DNA from: Thermoguttaceae bacterium
Lineage (GTDB): Bacteria; Planctomycetota; Planctomycetia; Pirellulales; Thermoguttaceae
DNA: 64,000 nt
Reading direction: 5' to 3'
NCBI GenBank assembly: GCA_017405595.1
Contig: JAFRAC010000015.1
Location: forward strand, 124,001 to 188,000
Shown piece by piece: positions 42,546 to 51,601 of the stretch. Each line of letters starts with the position of its first letter. Position 1 is the stretch's first letter. Under the pieces are notes generated by a model. It made no database searches. It worked only from the letters and a program-made list of their open reading frames with translations, and had not been told where the DNA came from. A program made the position numbers and the translations under genes.

Positions 42546-43174
42546 AAAGGGCGGTCCGATACTGTATGACCGCGCTGCTGATATTCCAGTGCGGAAGCGG
42601 CATGGCGTTCAGCCGGGCCGAAAGCGCCGCGCACGAGTGGGCCGGGCTCGTTCTTTTCGCGGCCGTTCTGGTTCACCTGATATTGAACCGAAAATGGTTC
42701 GGGAATCTGTTTCGGGGCGAGTATAATCGGGCCAGAAGCCTTTTTACCGGGGCCGACGCCGCCTTGATCCTTGCCGTGATTCTTATCGCCGTAAGCGGCA
42801 TGGTGATCTCCGGACACGTTTTTTCGGCACTGAATCTGTCCGGTGCGTCGTGGGCCCGAAAGATTCATCTTGCGGCGACCGCCTGGCTGTTTCTTTTATG
42901 CGGCTTTCATTACGGGGCGCATCTCGGCAAAGGAAAGGGGAATATCCCGCTATACGTATCGGGAGCGTTCGGAATTGCGGCGATGGCGGTTCTGAAGTTC
43001 TGCCAGCGGCTCTTTCTGCTGAATGAGTTCGCCTACACGCCGGATGTTCCGCGATGGTACGTTTACCTGATGCACGGATTGATGTTCACGTCGTTTATGG
43101 CGCTGGGGATCGGGATAAAAACGGTTTTGCGAAAAGGCCGGAAACACGAAACCCCGGAAACCGGGCACAATTAA
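42542..43174 (+). CDS. DUF4405-type membrane cytochrome-like protein
   Basis: 210 residues with about five membrane segments. His residues in helices (SAAHEWAGLVLFAAVLVHLI, RKIHLAATAWLFLLCGFHYGAHLG) match the heme-binding pattern of DUF4405 and small cytochrome b-like proteins. It overlaps the flavodoxin lipoprotein gene (ATGA, 42542-42545). The pair probably forms a membrane electron path from a quinol or inside donor to the flavodoxin. Heme binding is inferred from His placement only. Confidence 0.78.
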   Translation: MKRAVRYCMTALLIFQCGSGMAFSRAESAAHEWAGLVLFAAVLVHLILNRKWFGNLFRGEYNRARSLFTGADAALILAVILIAVSGMVISGHVFSALNLSGASWARKIHLAATAWLFLLCGFHYGAHLGKGKGNIPLYVSGAFGIAAMAVLKFCQRLFLLNEFAYTPDVPRWYVYLMHGLMFTSFMALGIGIKTVLRKGRKHETPETGHN

Positions 43175-43277
43175 AGAAGCCCCGAAAGGGCGTTCGCCTG
43201 CCCCGAAACCGAAAAATTTCCGCGAACCTGCGGCCAAACCCTTTTCCCGTTCGAGTTTTTCGGCCGGGGGCGTTTTC

Positions 43278-44210
43278 TTAAAAAGTCTCTATGCCGTTTT
43301 CGGCGGCGAGCTTCTTTAAGTGGTCGCGGCTGCGCAGATACTCTTCTTCGCCCGGCATATGCTCGATCATGAGCGGGACGTCGGCTGGAAGCGCGGCAAG
43401 CCGCCGGAGCATCTCGGCCCAGTCGACGTTCCCTTCCCCGCAGGGACATTCGACGAAATGCATGTTCCGTTCGACTTCCCAGCGCAGGTCCTTTGCGTGA
43501 CAGCTGACGATCATTTCTCCCAGCCGGTCGAAAACGTCGTCGATCAGCGCGGTTGTGTTCCAGAACCTTTCGGGGGAATTGACGATGTTGCAGATGTCCA
43601 AATGAACGCCGAACTGGGGCCGGTCAACCGCCTCGATCAGACGCAGGTAACTGTCGGTATCGCAGGGATAGTTCCACCCGCTCATCTCGTAGGCGAATTT
43701 TGTGCGGGACGGTTTTACCGCATCGATGATTTTCCGCGCGTTTTCGGCCGCGGCGCCGATGTATTCGTCGGTCAGGTTTCTCGGGTCGGGCCCATACCAC
43801 GGGTCGCCGCCGAACGAGCCGGCAATATCGACACAGCAGCGGGCGCCGAGCTCTTCGGCCAGCGCCAGCCCTTCGGTCACATAGTCGAGATTCTTTTTCG
43901 CCTCTTCCGGAGAGGGGTCAAGCAGATTCACCCAGCGGCCGACCTCGGCAATGACAATATCGTGCCGTGCGGCGGCTTCGGTAATCGCGCCGATCCGCGC
44001 GCGGTCGTCGAGACGGCATCCGGGAGCATAGACCGCACCGTAGCCGAGTTCGCGGGCGCGCCGCGCCCAGGCTTCGGGATCTTCATCGGAAAAGAAGAGC
44101 GGGGCGCCAAGACGCACCGGATGAAGAGCTCCGCCCGCCCGCGCGGCCGGTGTGAACGTTCCGGCAAAACAGAGGCCCGCTTTCAAAAAATCGCGACGTG
44201 TGTAACTCAT
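43278..44210 (-). CDS. Tat-exported sugar phosphate isomerase/epimerase-like TIM barrel (paralog A)
   Basis: 310 residues. The N-terminus MSYTRRDFLKAG is a twin-arginine signal. The body is an AP-endonuclease-2 / xylose-isomerase-like TIM barrel, with probable metal ligands in FAYEMSGWNYP, GVHLDICNIVN, VSCHAKDLRWE and IEHMPGEEEY. Proteins of this kind isomerise or epimerise sugars or inositols. It lies 70 bases after a close paralog on the same strand; by eye about 70% of residues agree in the barrel. The Tat signal implies folding with metal or cofactor before export. Confidence 0.82.
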   Translation of the reverse strand: MSYTRRDFLKAGLCFAGTFTPAARAGGALHPVRLGAPLFFSDEDPEAWARRARELGYGAVYAPGCRLDDRARIGAITEAAARHDIVIAEVGRWVNLLDPSPEEAKKNLDYVTEGLALAEELGARCCVDIAGSFGGDPWYGPDPRNLTDEYIGAAAENARKIIDAVKPSRTKFAYEMSGWNYPCDTDSYLRLIEAVDRPQFGVHLDICNIVNSPERFWNTTALIDDVFDRLGEMIVSCHAKDLRWEVERNMHFVECPCGEGNVDWAEMLRRLAALPADVPLMIEHMPGEEEYLRSRDHLKKLAAENGIETF

Positions 44211-44280
44211 TTTTTCTCCAACTCTGTTTTCCGCCGCCGAACGGCGGAAGGTTCCCTCATCCGCGTGTGAAAAGCGGAAT

Positions 44281-45210
44281 CTAAAAGACTTCCACGCTGT
44301 TTTCGCCGGCGATCCGCTTCAGATTCTCCAAACTCTGCCGGTATTCCCCTTCCCCGCGCATGTGCTCGATCATCAGCGGCACGTCGGCCGGCAGCGCGGT
44401 GAGCCGCCTTAACATGGTTCCCCAGTCGACACTCCCCTCGCCGCAGACGCATTCGACGAAATGGATGTTCATTTCCGGTTCCCAGCGGAGATCTTTCGCA
44501 TGACAGCTGACAATCTTTCCGCCCAGCCGGTCGAAGACGTCGTTCGCCAGCGCGGCGGTTCCCCAGAACTTTCGGGGCGAATTGACGAGATTGCAGATAT
44601 CAAGATGGACGCCGAACTGCGGCCGGTCGATCGCCTCGATCAGGCGCAGGTAATCGTCAACGCTGCACGGGCAGTTCCACCCGCTCATTTCGTACGCGAA
44701 TTTCGTGCGGGTCGGCTTCACGGCATCAATAATCTTGCGCGCGTTTTCGACCGCCCGGTCGAAATACTCGGGTGTGTTGTTCCGCGGGTCCGGCCCGTAC
44801 CACGGATCGGCGCGAAACGAGCCGGCGATATCGACACAGCAGCACGCGCCGAGCTCTTCGGCCAGCGCCAGCCCTTCGGTCACGTAATCGAGATTCTTTT
44901 TCGCCTCTTCCGGACGCGGATCGAGCAGATTGACCCAGCGGCCGACCTCGGCAATGACGAGGTTCTGTTCCGCGACGGCTTTGCGAACCGCATCGATCCG
45001 TACCCGGTCGGCAAGAGAGCAGTCGGGCACATAGACCGCGCCGTAGCCGAATTGGCGGGCGCTGCGCGCCCAGAGCTGCGGATCTTCGTCGGAAGCGAAA
45101 ACAAGGCCGCCGATCCGCACAGGATGACCCGCCGCCGCGCCCCGGACGCGGGGGACAAGCGCCGAGGCGGCCGCAGCGGCGCCGAACCGGAGAAAATCCC
45201 GTCTTTTCAT
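44281..45210 (-). CDS. Tat-exported sugar phosphate isomerase/epimerase-like TIM barrel (paralog B)
   Basis: 309 residues from ATG 45210, with GGTGG five bases upstream; the frame opens at 45228. MKRRDFLRFGAAAAASALVPR is a Tat signal. The barrel repeats the motifs of paralog A (AEVGRWVNLLDPRPEEAKKN, KFAYEMSGWNCP, GVHLDICNLVN, IEHMRGEGEY). The two genes are a tandem duplication that kept both Tat signals and all apparent ligands. Substrate unknown. Confidence 0.82.
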   Translation of the reverse strand: MKRRDFLRFGAAAAASALVPRVRGAAAGHPVRIGGLVFASDEDPQLWARSARQFGYGAVYVPDCSLADRVRIDAVRKAVAEQNLVIAEVGRWVNLLDPRPEEAKKNLDYVTEGLALAEELGACCCVDIAGSFRADPWYGPDPRNNTPEYFDRAVENARKIIDAVKPTRTKFAYEMSGWNCPCSVDDYLRLIEAIDRPQFGVHLDICNLVNSPRKFWGTAALANDVFDRLGGKIVSCHAKDLRWEPEMNIHFVECVCGEGSVDWGTMLRRLTALPADVPLMIEHMRGEGEYRQSLENLKRIAGENSVEVF

Positions 45211-45369
45211 TGTTTCCACCTTTCTCATATTCAGTCTGCCGGCGTTTCGCCGGCCGTAAACCTCCGTACCCTCTCCATTTTAAAAGAATTGAACCGAAAA
45301 AAAAGGGTTTGAAAAGAGGATTGTAAACGGTTCAGGCCGCGGCGGCTACGGCGGTGAACCCCTTCAGAA

Positions 45370-45400
45370 AGAAAGAGCCTCTGCGTTTCGGCAGAGGCTC
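45370..45400 (-). terminator. Terminator of the hdr-flx operon
   Basis: GAGCCTCTGC (45375-45384) and GCAGAGGCTC (45391-45400) form a perfect 10-bp stem with a 6-base loop. On the minus strand TTTCTTTC follows. It is about 55 bases after the flxA stop. Confidence 0.83.
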
Positions 45401-45453
45401 CTGTTCGTGTTAAGCCGGAATCGGAATGCCGCGCCCGGGACGGGGGACGGAGT

Positions 45454-46296
45454 TCAGAAGTCGGCGGGCATCTGTTTGATCTGCGCGTTGGTGAAGACCG
45501 GGCCGTCTTTGCAGACGTAAAGGTTTCCGCAGTTGCACCGGCCGCATTTGCCGAGCCCGCATTTCATGCGGTTTTCGAGACTGGTGTAGATCGCCTCGTC
45601 GGGAATCCCCATTTCGGCCAGAACGGGGCAGGAAAACTTGATCATGATCGGAGGGCCGACCACAAGCGCGACCGTGTTTTCGCCGCTTAGGTTCGCCTCT
45701 TTCAGAACCGTCGGAACGAAACCGACCAGGCCGTCCCAGTCGGGGGTTTCCCCGCCCGGATCGACCGTTTTGAGGACCTTGACATCAGGGGCTTTCGCCC
45801 ACTCGTCAAGCTCCGGACGGCAAACCAGGTCGCCCACCGTGCGCGCGCCGTAGACGATGGTGATCTTGCCGAACTTTTCGCGGTGTTCGAGCGCGTAGAG
45901 GATGGCGCACCGGATCGGCGGCATCGCGATGCCGCCCGCCACAAAGATGAGGTTTTTTCCTTCCCATTCGTTCATCGGGTAGTGGTTTCCGTACGGGCCC
46001 CGGAACCCGATGACATCGCCCGGCTCGACCGCCCACATGGCTTCGGTCACACGCCCGGTTTTGCGGAAACAGAACTCCAGATAATCGGCGGAATTGGAAC
46101 AGCAGATGTTGAACGTCGATTCGCCGACGCCAAAAACCGACCAGAGCCCGAACTGGCCGATCTCGAACGAAAACCCTTCGGCGTCGCCCGGATTCTTGAA
46201 TTTCACGCGGATCAGCTTCACGTCGGACGTCTGCTGCTGAACGTCGAGAACTTCCATCAGGTACGGTTCGTAGATGTTGCTTTGTGTAACGCTCAT
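45454..46296 (-). CDS. flxA: FlxA-like FAD/NAD(P)H oxidoreductase subunit
   Basis: 280 residues. It belongs with the ferredoxin-reductase-like subunits of hydrogenase, anaerobic sulfite reductase (AsrB) and FlxA. Order: FAD-binding barrel (about 10-105, with EIGQFGLWSVFGVGES), NAD(P)-binding half (LIFVAGGIAMPPIRCAI near 118-134), and a C-terminal [2Fe-2S] Cys set (MKCGLGKCGRCNCGNLYVC). It would take electrons from NADH or NADPH into the Fe-S chain of the Hdr-Flx complex. Its ATG is ten bases after the preceding gene, and it is last in the operon. Confidence 0.88.
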   Translation of the reverse strand: MSVTQSNIYEPYLMEVLDVQQQTSDVKLIRVKFKNPGDAEGFSFEIGQFGLWSVFGVGESTFNICCSNSADYLEFCFRKTGRVTEAMWAVEPGDVIGFRGPYGNHYPMNEWEGKNLIFVAGGIAMPPIRCAILYALEHREKFGKITIVYGARTVGDLVCRPELDEWAKAPDVKVLKTVDPGGETPDWDGLVGFVPTVLKEANLSGENTVALVVGPPIMIKFSCPVLAEMGIPDEAIYTSLENRMKCGLGKCGRCNCGNLYVCKDGPVFTNAQIKQMPADF

Positions 46297-46306
46297 TGAT
46301 CTGTTC

Positions 46307-47314
46307 TTATCCTTCCTGAAGTCCGATCTCTTCGAGCATCGGCTTGACGCCGAGCACCGTGGGACAGTGGCGGGTGCAGTTGCCGCACCCGGTACAGAGA
46401 ATCTTGCCGAACTTGTCGGGGTAGATCGAGAATTTGTGCATCAGCCGCTGACGCTGGCGCGCGCCCTGGTCGGGACGCGGATTGTGTCCCGAGGCGTGCA
46501 GCGTGAAGAGCGCCGACTGGCAGAAGTCCCAGTTCTTCACACGGCTCCCCTTGGCGAAACTCCCTTCGTCGACGATGTCGAAACAGTGGCATGTCGGGCA
46601 CAGGTAGGTACACGCGCCGCAGCCGACGCAGCGGAGGGCATGCTCGTTCCAGAAGGGGGAATCGAAATGGCCGTCCATCCACTTTTTGCATTTCTCCGGA
46701 TCGAAGCGGACCGGCGGCGGCGGGCACGCCTTGCCGGTTTTGTTCGATTCGCTGGTTTTGTTCTCAAAAAGCTTTTCTCCCTTTTCGGTGATCGGGCGGA
46801 CCTCGAAGGTGCCGTCGGCCAGATTGTAGAGAAGCGCGTCGGAACCTTCGGTGTTTTCGGGGGAACCGCCGACCGAGGAGCAGAAGCAGTCGTCATCGGA
46901 CTGATGGCAGGCGATCGTCACCACGGTGGTCATCCTTCGGCGCGACTGGTAGAAGCGGTCCTGGTAATCCCAGCTGAAGACCTTGTCGAGAATCGGAAGC
47001 GACGCCGCCTCGCACGGGCGGCAGCCGAAAAGGAGCTGCGGCTGATTGAACTCAGGCGCGTCGGCGAGAATCACATCGTTGTGAACCCGCTCGTAGGAGA
47101 AGAGCTTCTCGTGACGCGGGAAGAAAAAATCCTTGATCGTGCTCGCCGCTTTCAGCCAGCCGCTCAAAACGATTTTCGCGGCGCCCTCTTTGTCGATATA
47201 CTGGAAAAAGACCCGGTCGTTGTCGAACGGAACCGGCGCGACGGCAAGTCCGCCCGCCCCGATAAAGTCGGCGGCAATCTGCCGCAGGTCATCGAGAGAA
47301 ATGATTCGGCTCAT
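46307..47314 (-). CDS. flxB: FlxB/AsrA-like 4Fe-4S dicluster subunit
   Basis: 335 residues, related to AsrA and sulfhydrogenase beta subunits. The N-terminal part has the family motif FGCRPCEAASLPILDKVF near 97-114. Two ferredoxin-type Cys groups follow: CVGCGACTYLCPTCHC near 228-243 and CTGCGNCTRHCP near 305-316. It should pass electrons between the flavin subunit FlxA and the other Fe-S subunits. The start overlaps the upstream gene by four bases (ATGA). Assignment of the letters B and C between this and the next gene is by analogy only. Confidence 0.8.
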   Translation of the reverse strand: MSRIISLDDLRQIAADFIGAGGLAVAPVPFDNDRVFFQYIDKEGAAKIVLSGWLKAASTIKDFFFPRHEKLFSYERVHNDVILADAPEFNQPQLLFGCRPCEAASLPILDKVFSWDYQDRFYQSRRRMTTVVTIACHQSDDDCFCSSVGGSPENTEGSDALLYNLADGTFEVRPITEKGEKLFENKTSESNKTGKACPPPPVRFDPEKCKKWMDGHFDSPFWNEHALRCVGCGACTYLCPTCHCFDIVDEGSFAKGSRVKNWDFCQSALFTLHASGHNPRPDQGARQRQRLMHKFSIYPDKFGKILCTGCGNCTRHCPTVLGVKPMLEEIGLQEG

Positions 47315-48189
47315 CGAATGAAATCCTCCTTATCCGACTCTGAGAATGTCCCGATCAGCGGCATGGCGCCGACGGTTGTTCCGGAAAGGTGATCGAAATG
47401 CGTCTCGGCGGCGCTGGCAAGCGTCAGGTTGATCAGGTTCAAGTCAATGCCGGCGGGACAGGCCGCGGAACAGGCGCCGCACGAAACACACCGGCCCGCC
47501 AGGTGAAACGCGCGGAGGATGTTCCACGCGAAGTTGCCCTGAAGCGAAGCCGAGGTCGGAATGCGGGTCGGGCGGTTTTTATCGGCAACACACCGGTTGC
47601 AGTAACAGAGCGGACAGCTCTGCCGGCATGCGTAACAGCGGACGCACCGCGAAAACTCCTTTTTCCAGTAGGCGAGACGCTCTTCCGGAGAAAGCGCCCT
47701 GATCTCTTCGATCCGGCGGTATTTTCCGGTCTGGCGGCGCTCCTCTTTCGTGAGGTCTTTCGGCGCGTCTTCGGCGTCGCCGATCACCTGGTCGACGTTC
47801 TGCGGGTAGTGGCCGTAACAGATCACGCACCGGCTCGAAGGGCGGCCCTGGTCTTCGTTGACCCCTTCGCAGACCATCCCGATCACGTAGATCTCGTGGC
47901 GCATAATCTGCGACTCGTTCCCGAGCACGACAATCGCGCGGGCGTCGCACGGCTTGACGACGATCGCGGGCTTTCCGAGCTTCTTGACTTCGGGCCGTGT
48001 TAAAAAGACGACCAGGTTCTGATGGCACTCGCTGTTCCAGACGAGCTTTTCGGCGTCTTCGGGCCTGGTAATGAAAACGGGAATCACTTTACCGGCAGCC
48101 GAGGTGCCGTAACCGATCACCACGTTCACTTTTTCTTCGCGCAGAAGCCTGGCGGCGGTCTCTCTCAGCTGGTATTCCTGATATTCCAT
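47311..48189 (-). CDS. flxC: FlxC-like Fe-S subunit with FrhB-like N-terminus
   Basis: 292 residues. The N-terminal half resembles FrhB/FdhB-type proteins (AIVVKPCDARAIVVLGNE, VIGMVCEGV). The C-terminal half carries Cys groups CVRCYACRQSCPLCYCNRC near 188-206 and CVSCGACSAACPAG near 235-248, which fit two [4Fe-4S] clusters. It starts six bases after flxD and overlaps flxB by four bases. It is part of the electron path of the predicted Hdr-Flx complex. Confidence 0.8.
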   Translation of the reverse strand: MEYQEYQLRETAARLLREEKVNVVIGYGTSAAGKVIPVFITRPEDAEKLVWNSECHQNLVVFLTRPEVKKLGKPAIVVKPCDARAIVVLGNESQIMRHEIYVIGMVCEGVNEDQGRPSSRCVICYGHYPQNVDQVIGDAEDAPKDLTKEERRQTGKYRRIEEIRALSPEERLAYWKKEFSRCVRCYACRQSCPLCYCNRCVADKNRPTRIPTSASLQGNFAWNILRAFHLAGRCVSCGACSAACPAGIDLNLINLTLASAAETHFDHLSGTTVGAMPLIGTFSESDKEDFIR

Positions 48190-48195
48190 CGGCGC

Positions 48196-48648
48196 TTACC
48201 TTTCTTCGGCATGGGTGATCGACTGATAACCGCGGTACGGGCCGAGTTTGCGGGTCTCCTCGACGATCTCGGTCACGAACTTCTGGAATTTCGCCCCTTC
48301 GGCAGCGGAAATCCAGGAAAAATGGATCCGCTCGGTTTCGATGCCGAGAACATCGAGGAGTTCCCGGAAGAGGATCCACCGGCGGCGCGCGTGGTAGTTG
48401 CCGGCATTGTAGTGGCAGTCCCCGGGATGGCAGCCGGAAACAAGAACCGCGTCGGCACCGACTTCAAACGCCTTGATGATCAGGTTAAAGTCGATTCGGC
48501 CGGTGCAGGGAAGCCGGATAATGCGGATGTTCGCCGGATACTCCAGCCGGTTTGTCCCTGCCAGGTCGGCGCCGAGATAGGTACACCAGTTGCAGACGAA
48601 CGCGATGATCTTCGGTTCGAACGCCTGTTCGGTATTGGTATTCTCCAT
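48196..48648 (-). CDS. flxD: FlxD/MvhD-like [2Fe-2S] subunit
   Basis: 150 residues. MvhD joins hydrogenase, or here Flx, to HdrA through a [2Fe-2S] cluster. The Cys ligands lie in FVCNWCTYLGADLAG, RLPCTGRID and GCHPGDCHYNAGN, all typical of the family. It sits between hdrA and the flx Fe-S genes, the place expected of a connector. It begins 18 bases after the hdrA stop. Confidence 0.92.
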   Translation of the reverse strand: MENTNTEQAFEPKIIAFVCNWCTYLGADLAGTNRLEYPANIRIIRLPCTGRIDFNLIIKAFEVGADAVLVSGCHPGDCHYNAGNYHARRRWILFRELLDVLGIETERIHFSWISAAEGAKFQKFVTEIVEETRKLGPYRGYQSITHAEER

Positions 48649-48666
48649 TGTTATACGCTTTCCTTG

Positions 48667-50679
48667 TTAGAGCAACGACTCGATTTCGGCATAAACTTCT
48701 TCTTCGGTAAACCCTTCGAGGTCGATCGACTTCGAGGGGCAGACCGCCACGCACGTTCCGCAGCCCATGCAGAGGCCGGGGTTGACGCGCGAGGTGTATT
48801 TCACCAGGTTGCCGCGCCGGTCGAGCACCTCTTCGATGGCGATCGCCTCGTACGGGCACGCCTGAACACAGGCGCAGCACGCCGCGCAGAGGGATTCGTC
48901 GACATGAGCGATTTCCGGCTCGCGGGTCAGCTGGTCCTGGCTGAACATGACCAGCACTTTGGCCGCCGCCGCCGAAGCCTGCGCGACCGATTCGGGAATG
49001 TCTTTCGGCCCCTGGCACGCCCCGCAGAGAAACACCCCCGCCGAGTTCGTCTCGACCGGACGGAGTTTCGGGTGGGATTCGCTCAGGAAGCCGTATTCGT
49101 CGTAGCCGACCGAAAGTTTCTGCGCCAGTGCGGTCGCGCCGTCGGTCGGCGTCATCGCGCACGCCAAAACGACCATATCGGCCTCGACGGTCACCGGTTT
49201 GCCGGTGAGGGTGTCGGCGCCCCGGACGATGAGCTTCCTGACGCCGTCGATCTCCTCTTCGGTGATTTTTGAGACGCGGCCCCGGTGGTAAAGGGCTCCG
49301 TCCTGCTCGATGGCGCGGCGGACGAACTCGTCGTACTTCTTGCCGCCGGAACGGATGTCCATGTAAAAGACGTGGGCTTCGCCGTCGTGGACCTTGTGCT
49401 TGTAGAGCATGGTGTGCTTGGCGGTATACATACAGCAGATTTTTGAGCAGTACGAAACGCCTTTGGCATTGTCGCGGGAGCCGACGCACTGGATAAAGAC
49501 GATCTTCTGCGGAATCCGTCCGTCGCTCGGGCGTTTCGGTTCGCCGCCGGTCGGGCCGGAAGCGGAAATGAGCCGCTCGAACTGGAGCGAATCGATCACG
49601 TCCTTGTATTTGCCGTAACCGTATTCGCCGTAGCCGGAAATGTTCGGGTTCGTCTGCTCTTTCCCGATCGAGTAGAGCTGATAGCCGGTCGCCACCACGA
49701 CGGCGCCGACCTCTTCGGTAACGAGCTTATCTTCGTCGTTGAAGTTGATCGCGCCGGCCGCGCAGTTCTTCTCGCAGATTCCGCATTTGCCGTTTTTGAA
49801 GTGAATGCAGCGCGTCGAGTCGATCACCGGACGCGCCGGCACCGCCTGCGGGAACGGAATGTAGATCGCGGTGCGGTTCCCCAGATTGAAGTCGAACGCG
49901 TTCGGGATCCGCTTGTTCGGGCAGCCGTTCCAGCAGGTTCCGCAGCCGGTACACTTGTTGACATCGACATACCGCGCTTTCTGACGGATCGTCACACTGA
50001 AGTTGCCGATGTACCCTTCGACCTTTTCGACTTCGGAATAGGTCATCAGGCGGATTTTCGGGTGCTGGTTCACCTCGACCATACGGGGGGTCAGGATGCA
50101 CTGCGAACAGTCGAGCGTCGGGAAGGTCTCGGAAAGCCCGGCCATCTTGCCGCCGACCGAAGGCTCCTTCTCGACCAGAATGACCTCGTGCCCCGCCGCG
50201 GCGATGTCGAGCGCCGCCTGGATTCCGGCGACTCCGCCCCCGATAACCAGCGCCTTTTTGGTGATCGGCACGCTGATCGGCTGGAGCGGGCGGTTGTGCC
50301 GCAGTTTTTCGACGGCGATGCGGATCAGCTCGATCGCCTTGGCGGTCGCTTCCTCTTTATCGGCGTGTACCCAGGAGCACTGCTCGCGGATGTTCGCCAT
50401 TTCGACCATGTAGGGATTGACCCCGGCCTGAGCCGCCGCCGCGCGGAATGTCTTCAAGTGCATGTGGGGCGAGCAGCTGGCCACCACAACGCCGGTCAGG
50501 CCCAGCGACTTGATCTGGTCGATGATGAGCGACTGCCCCGGCTCGCTGCACATATACTTGTAGTTCATGCTGCAGTGGACGCCGGGCAGGGATTCGATCG
50601 CTTTCGCGACACGCTCGACATCGACGTGCCGGGCAATATTTTCGCCGCACCAGCAGGTAAAAACACCGATTTTAGCCAT
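48667..50679 (-). CDS. hdrA: Heterodisulfide reductase-like subunit HdrA (FAD, multiple Fe-S)
   Basis: 670 residues, a full-length HdrA. HdrA carries the FAD proposed to split electron pairs between ferredoxin and a disulfide. The N-domain has CWCGENIARHVDVE and CSPHMHLKTFR. The thioredoxin-reductase-like FAD domain begins ALVIGGGVAGIQAALDIA near 143 and has the Cys motif LDCSQCILTPRMVEV. Inserted ferredoxin Cys groups are CTGCGTCWNGCPNK and CGICEKNC. The C-terminal ferredoxin has CAACCACVQACP and CMGCGTCVAVCP. It lies 64 bases after hdrB. The full set of clusters suggests a working enzyme. Confidence 0.94.
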   Translation of the reverse strand: MAKIGVFTCWCGENIARHVDVERVAKAIESLPGVHCSMNYKYMCSEPGQSLIIDQIKSLGLTGVVVASCSPHMHLKTFRAAAAQAGVNPYMVEMANIREQCSWVHADKEEATAKAIELIRIAVEKLRHNRPLQPISVPITKKALVIGGGVAGIQAALDIAAAGHEVILVEKEPSVGGKMAGLSETFPTLDCSQCILTPRMVEVNQHPKIRLMTYSEVEKVEGYIGNFSVTIRQKARYVDVNKCTGCGTCWNGCPNKRIPNAFDFNLGNRTAIYIPFPQAVPARPVIDSTRCIHFKNGKCGICEKNCAAGAINFNDEDKLVTEEVGAVVVATGYQLYSIGKEQTNPNISGYGEYGYGKYKDVIDSLQFERLISASGPTGGEPKRPSDGRIPQKIVFIQCVGSRDNAKGVSYCSKICCMYTAKHTMLYKHKVHDGEAHVFYMDIRSGGKKYDEFVRRAIEQDGALYHRGRVSKITEEEIDGVRKLIVRGADTLTGKPVTVEADMVVLACAMTPTDGATALAQKLSVGYDEYGFLSESHPKLRPVETNSAGVFLCGACQGPKDIPESVAQASAAAAKVLVMFSQDQLTREPEIAHVDESLCAACCACVQACPYEAIAIEEVLDRRGNLVKYTSRVNPGLCMGCGTCVAVCPSKSIDLEGFTEEEVYAEIESLL

Positions 50680-50743
50680 AGCCGTTCAGTTCCCGTTATG
50701 ATTGAATGAGAGGACGTTATCCTTTTGTGATTCTGTGCCTGTT

Positions 50744-51589
50744 TTAGACCCGCAGCGCGACGTAATGCCGGTTGATTCCCAGTTCTTCGGGGGTGAGCCC
50801 GAGCGCCAGCCCGACCATGTCGGAAAGATAGCAGATCGGCATATCGAGCGATTCGGCAAACTTTTTGACGACGTCGGCCTGACGCATATCCAGGTTCATC
50901 TGGCACATCGGACAGGCGGTCACAATCACGTTCGCCCCGTGTTTCTTGGCGTTGGCGATGATTTTATGCGCCAAATCGACGACCGTTCCGGGGTCGCAGA
51001 GGGTCATGCCCGCGCCGCAGCATTCGGTTTTGTAGTTCCACTCGACCGGTTCGGCGCCGAGTTCCCGGAGGATCGTTTCCATGCTCGAAGGATGTTCGCA
51101 GTCGTCGAAGCGGAGCGTTTTCGGCGGGCGGGTCAGAAGGCACCCGTAGTAACACGCCGGCTTGAAACGGTCGAGCGAGTCGGTCACCTTCGATTTGATC
51201 GCGTCGAGCCCGATCGCCTGAAAAACCTGAATCAGGTTCACAATCTCGGTCGCGCCCGTTACCGGCAGCTCGACGATTTCGGACATCTCTTCGCGCACGG
51301 CCTCGTCGGCCTGAATCGCCTGTCTGGCCTTGATCAGCTCCATCGAGCACATCGGGCAGGGAGCCAGGAGATTTGCACAGCCGGATTTTTCGGCAATCGC
51401 CAGATTGCGGGCCGGCAGAGCCGTGGCCAGCTTCTGGTTGATCGAATGCGCGGCCGTCGCGCCGCAGCAGATCCAGTCTTCCAATTCCGAGAGCTTCACG
51501 CCCAATTTATCGAAGCATGCGCGTACCGACTGCTCGTAGTCGTTCGAAGAGCCGTGAAGCGCGCAGCCGGGATAATATCCGAATTCCAT
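50744..51589 (-). CDS. hdrB: Heterodisulfide reductase-like subunit HdrB
   Basis: 281 residues with two CCG domains. HdrB binds two noncubane [4Fe-4S] clusters and reduces a heterodisulfide. First set: YYPGCALH, ICCGATAAHS, APCPMCSMEL. Second set: ACYYGCLLTRP, TECCGAGMT, TACPMCQMNL. Both sets have the CCG and CxxC Cys needed for the clusters. In bacteria without coenzyme M/B the natural disulfide is unclear (DsrC in sulfate reducers). It is 12 bases after hdrC. Confidence 0.93.
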   Translation of the reverse strand: MEFGYYPGCALHGSSNDYEQSVRACFDKLGVKLSELEDWICCGATAAHSINQKLATALPARNLAIAEKSGCANLLAPCPMCSMELIKARQAIQADEAVREEMSEIVELPVTGATEIVNLIQVFQAIGLDAIKSKVTDSLDRFKPACYYGCLLTRPPKTLRFDDCEHPSSMETILRELGAEPVEWNYKTECCGAGMTLCDPGTVVDLAHKIIANAKKHGANVIVTACPMCQMNLDMRQADVVKKFAESLDMPICYLSDMVGLALGLTPEELGINRHYVALRV

Positions 51590-51601
51590 GGTACCCGTCC
51601 C

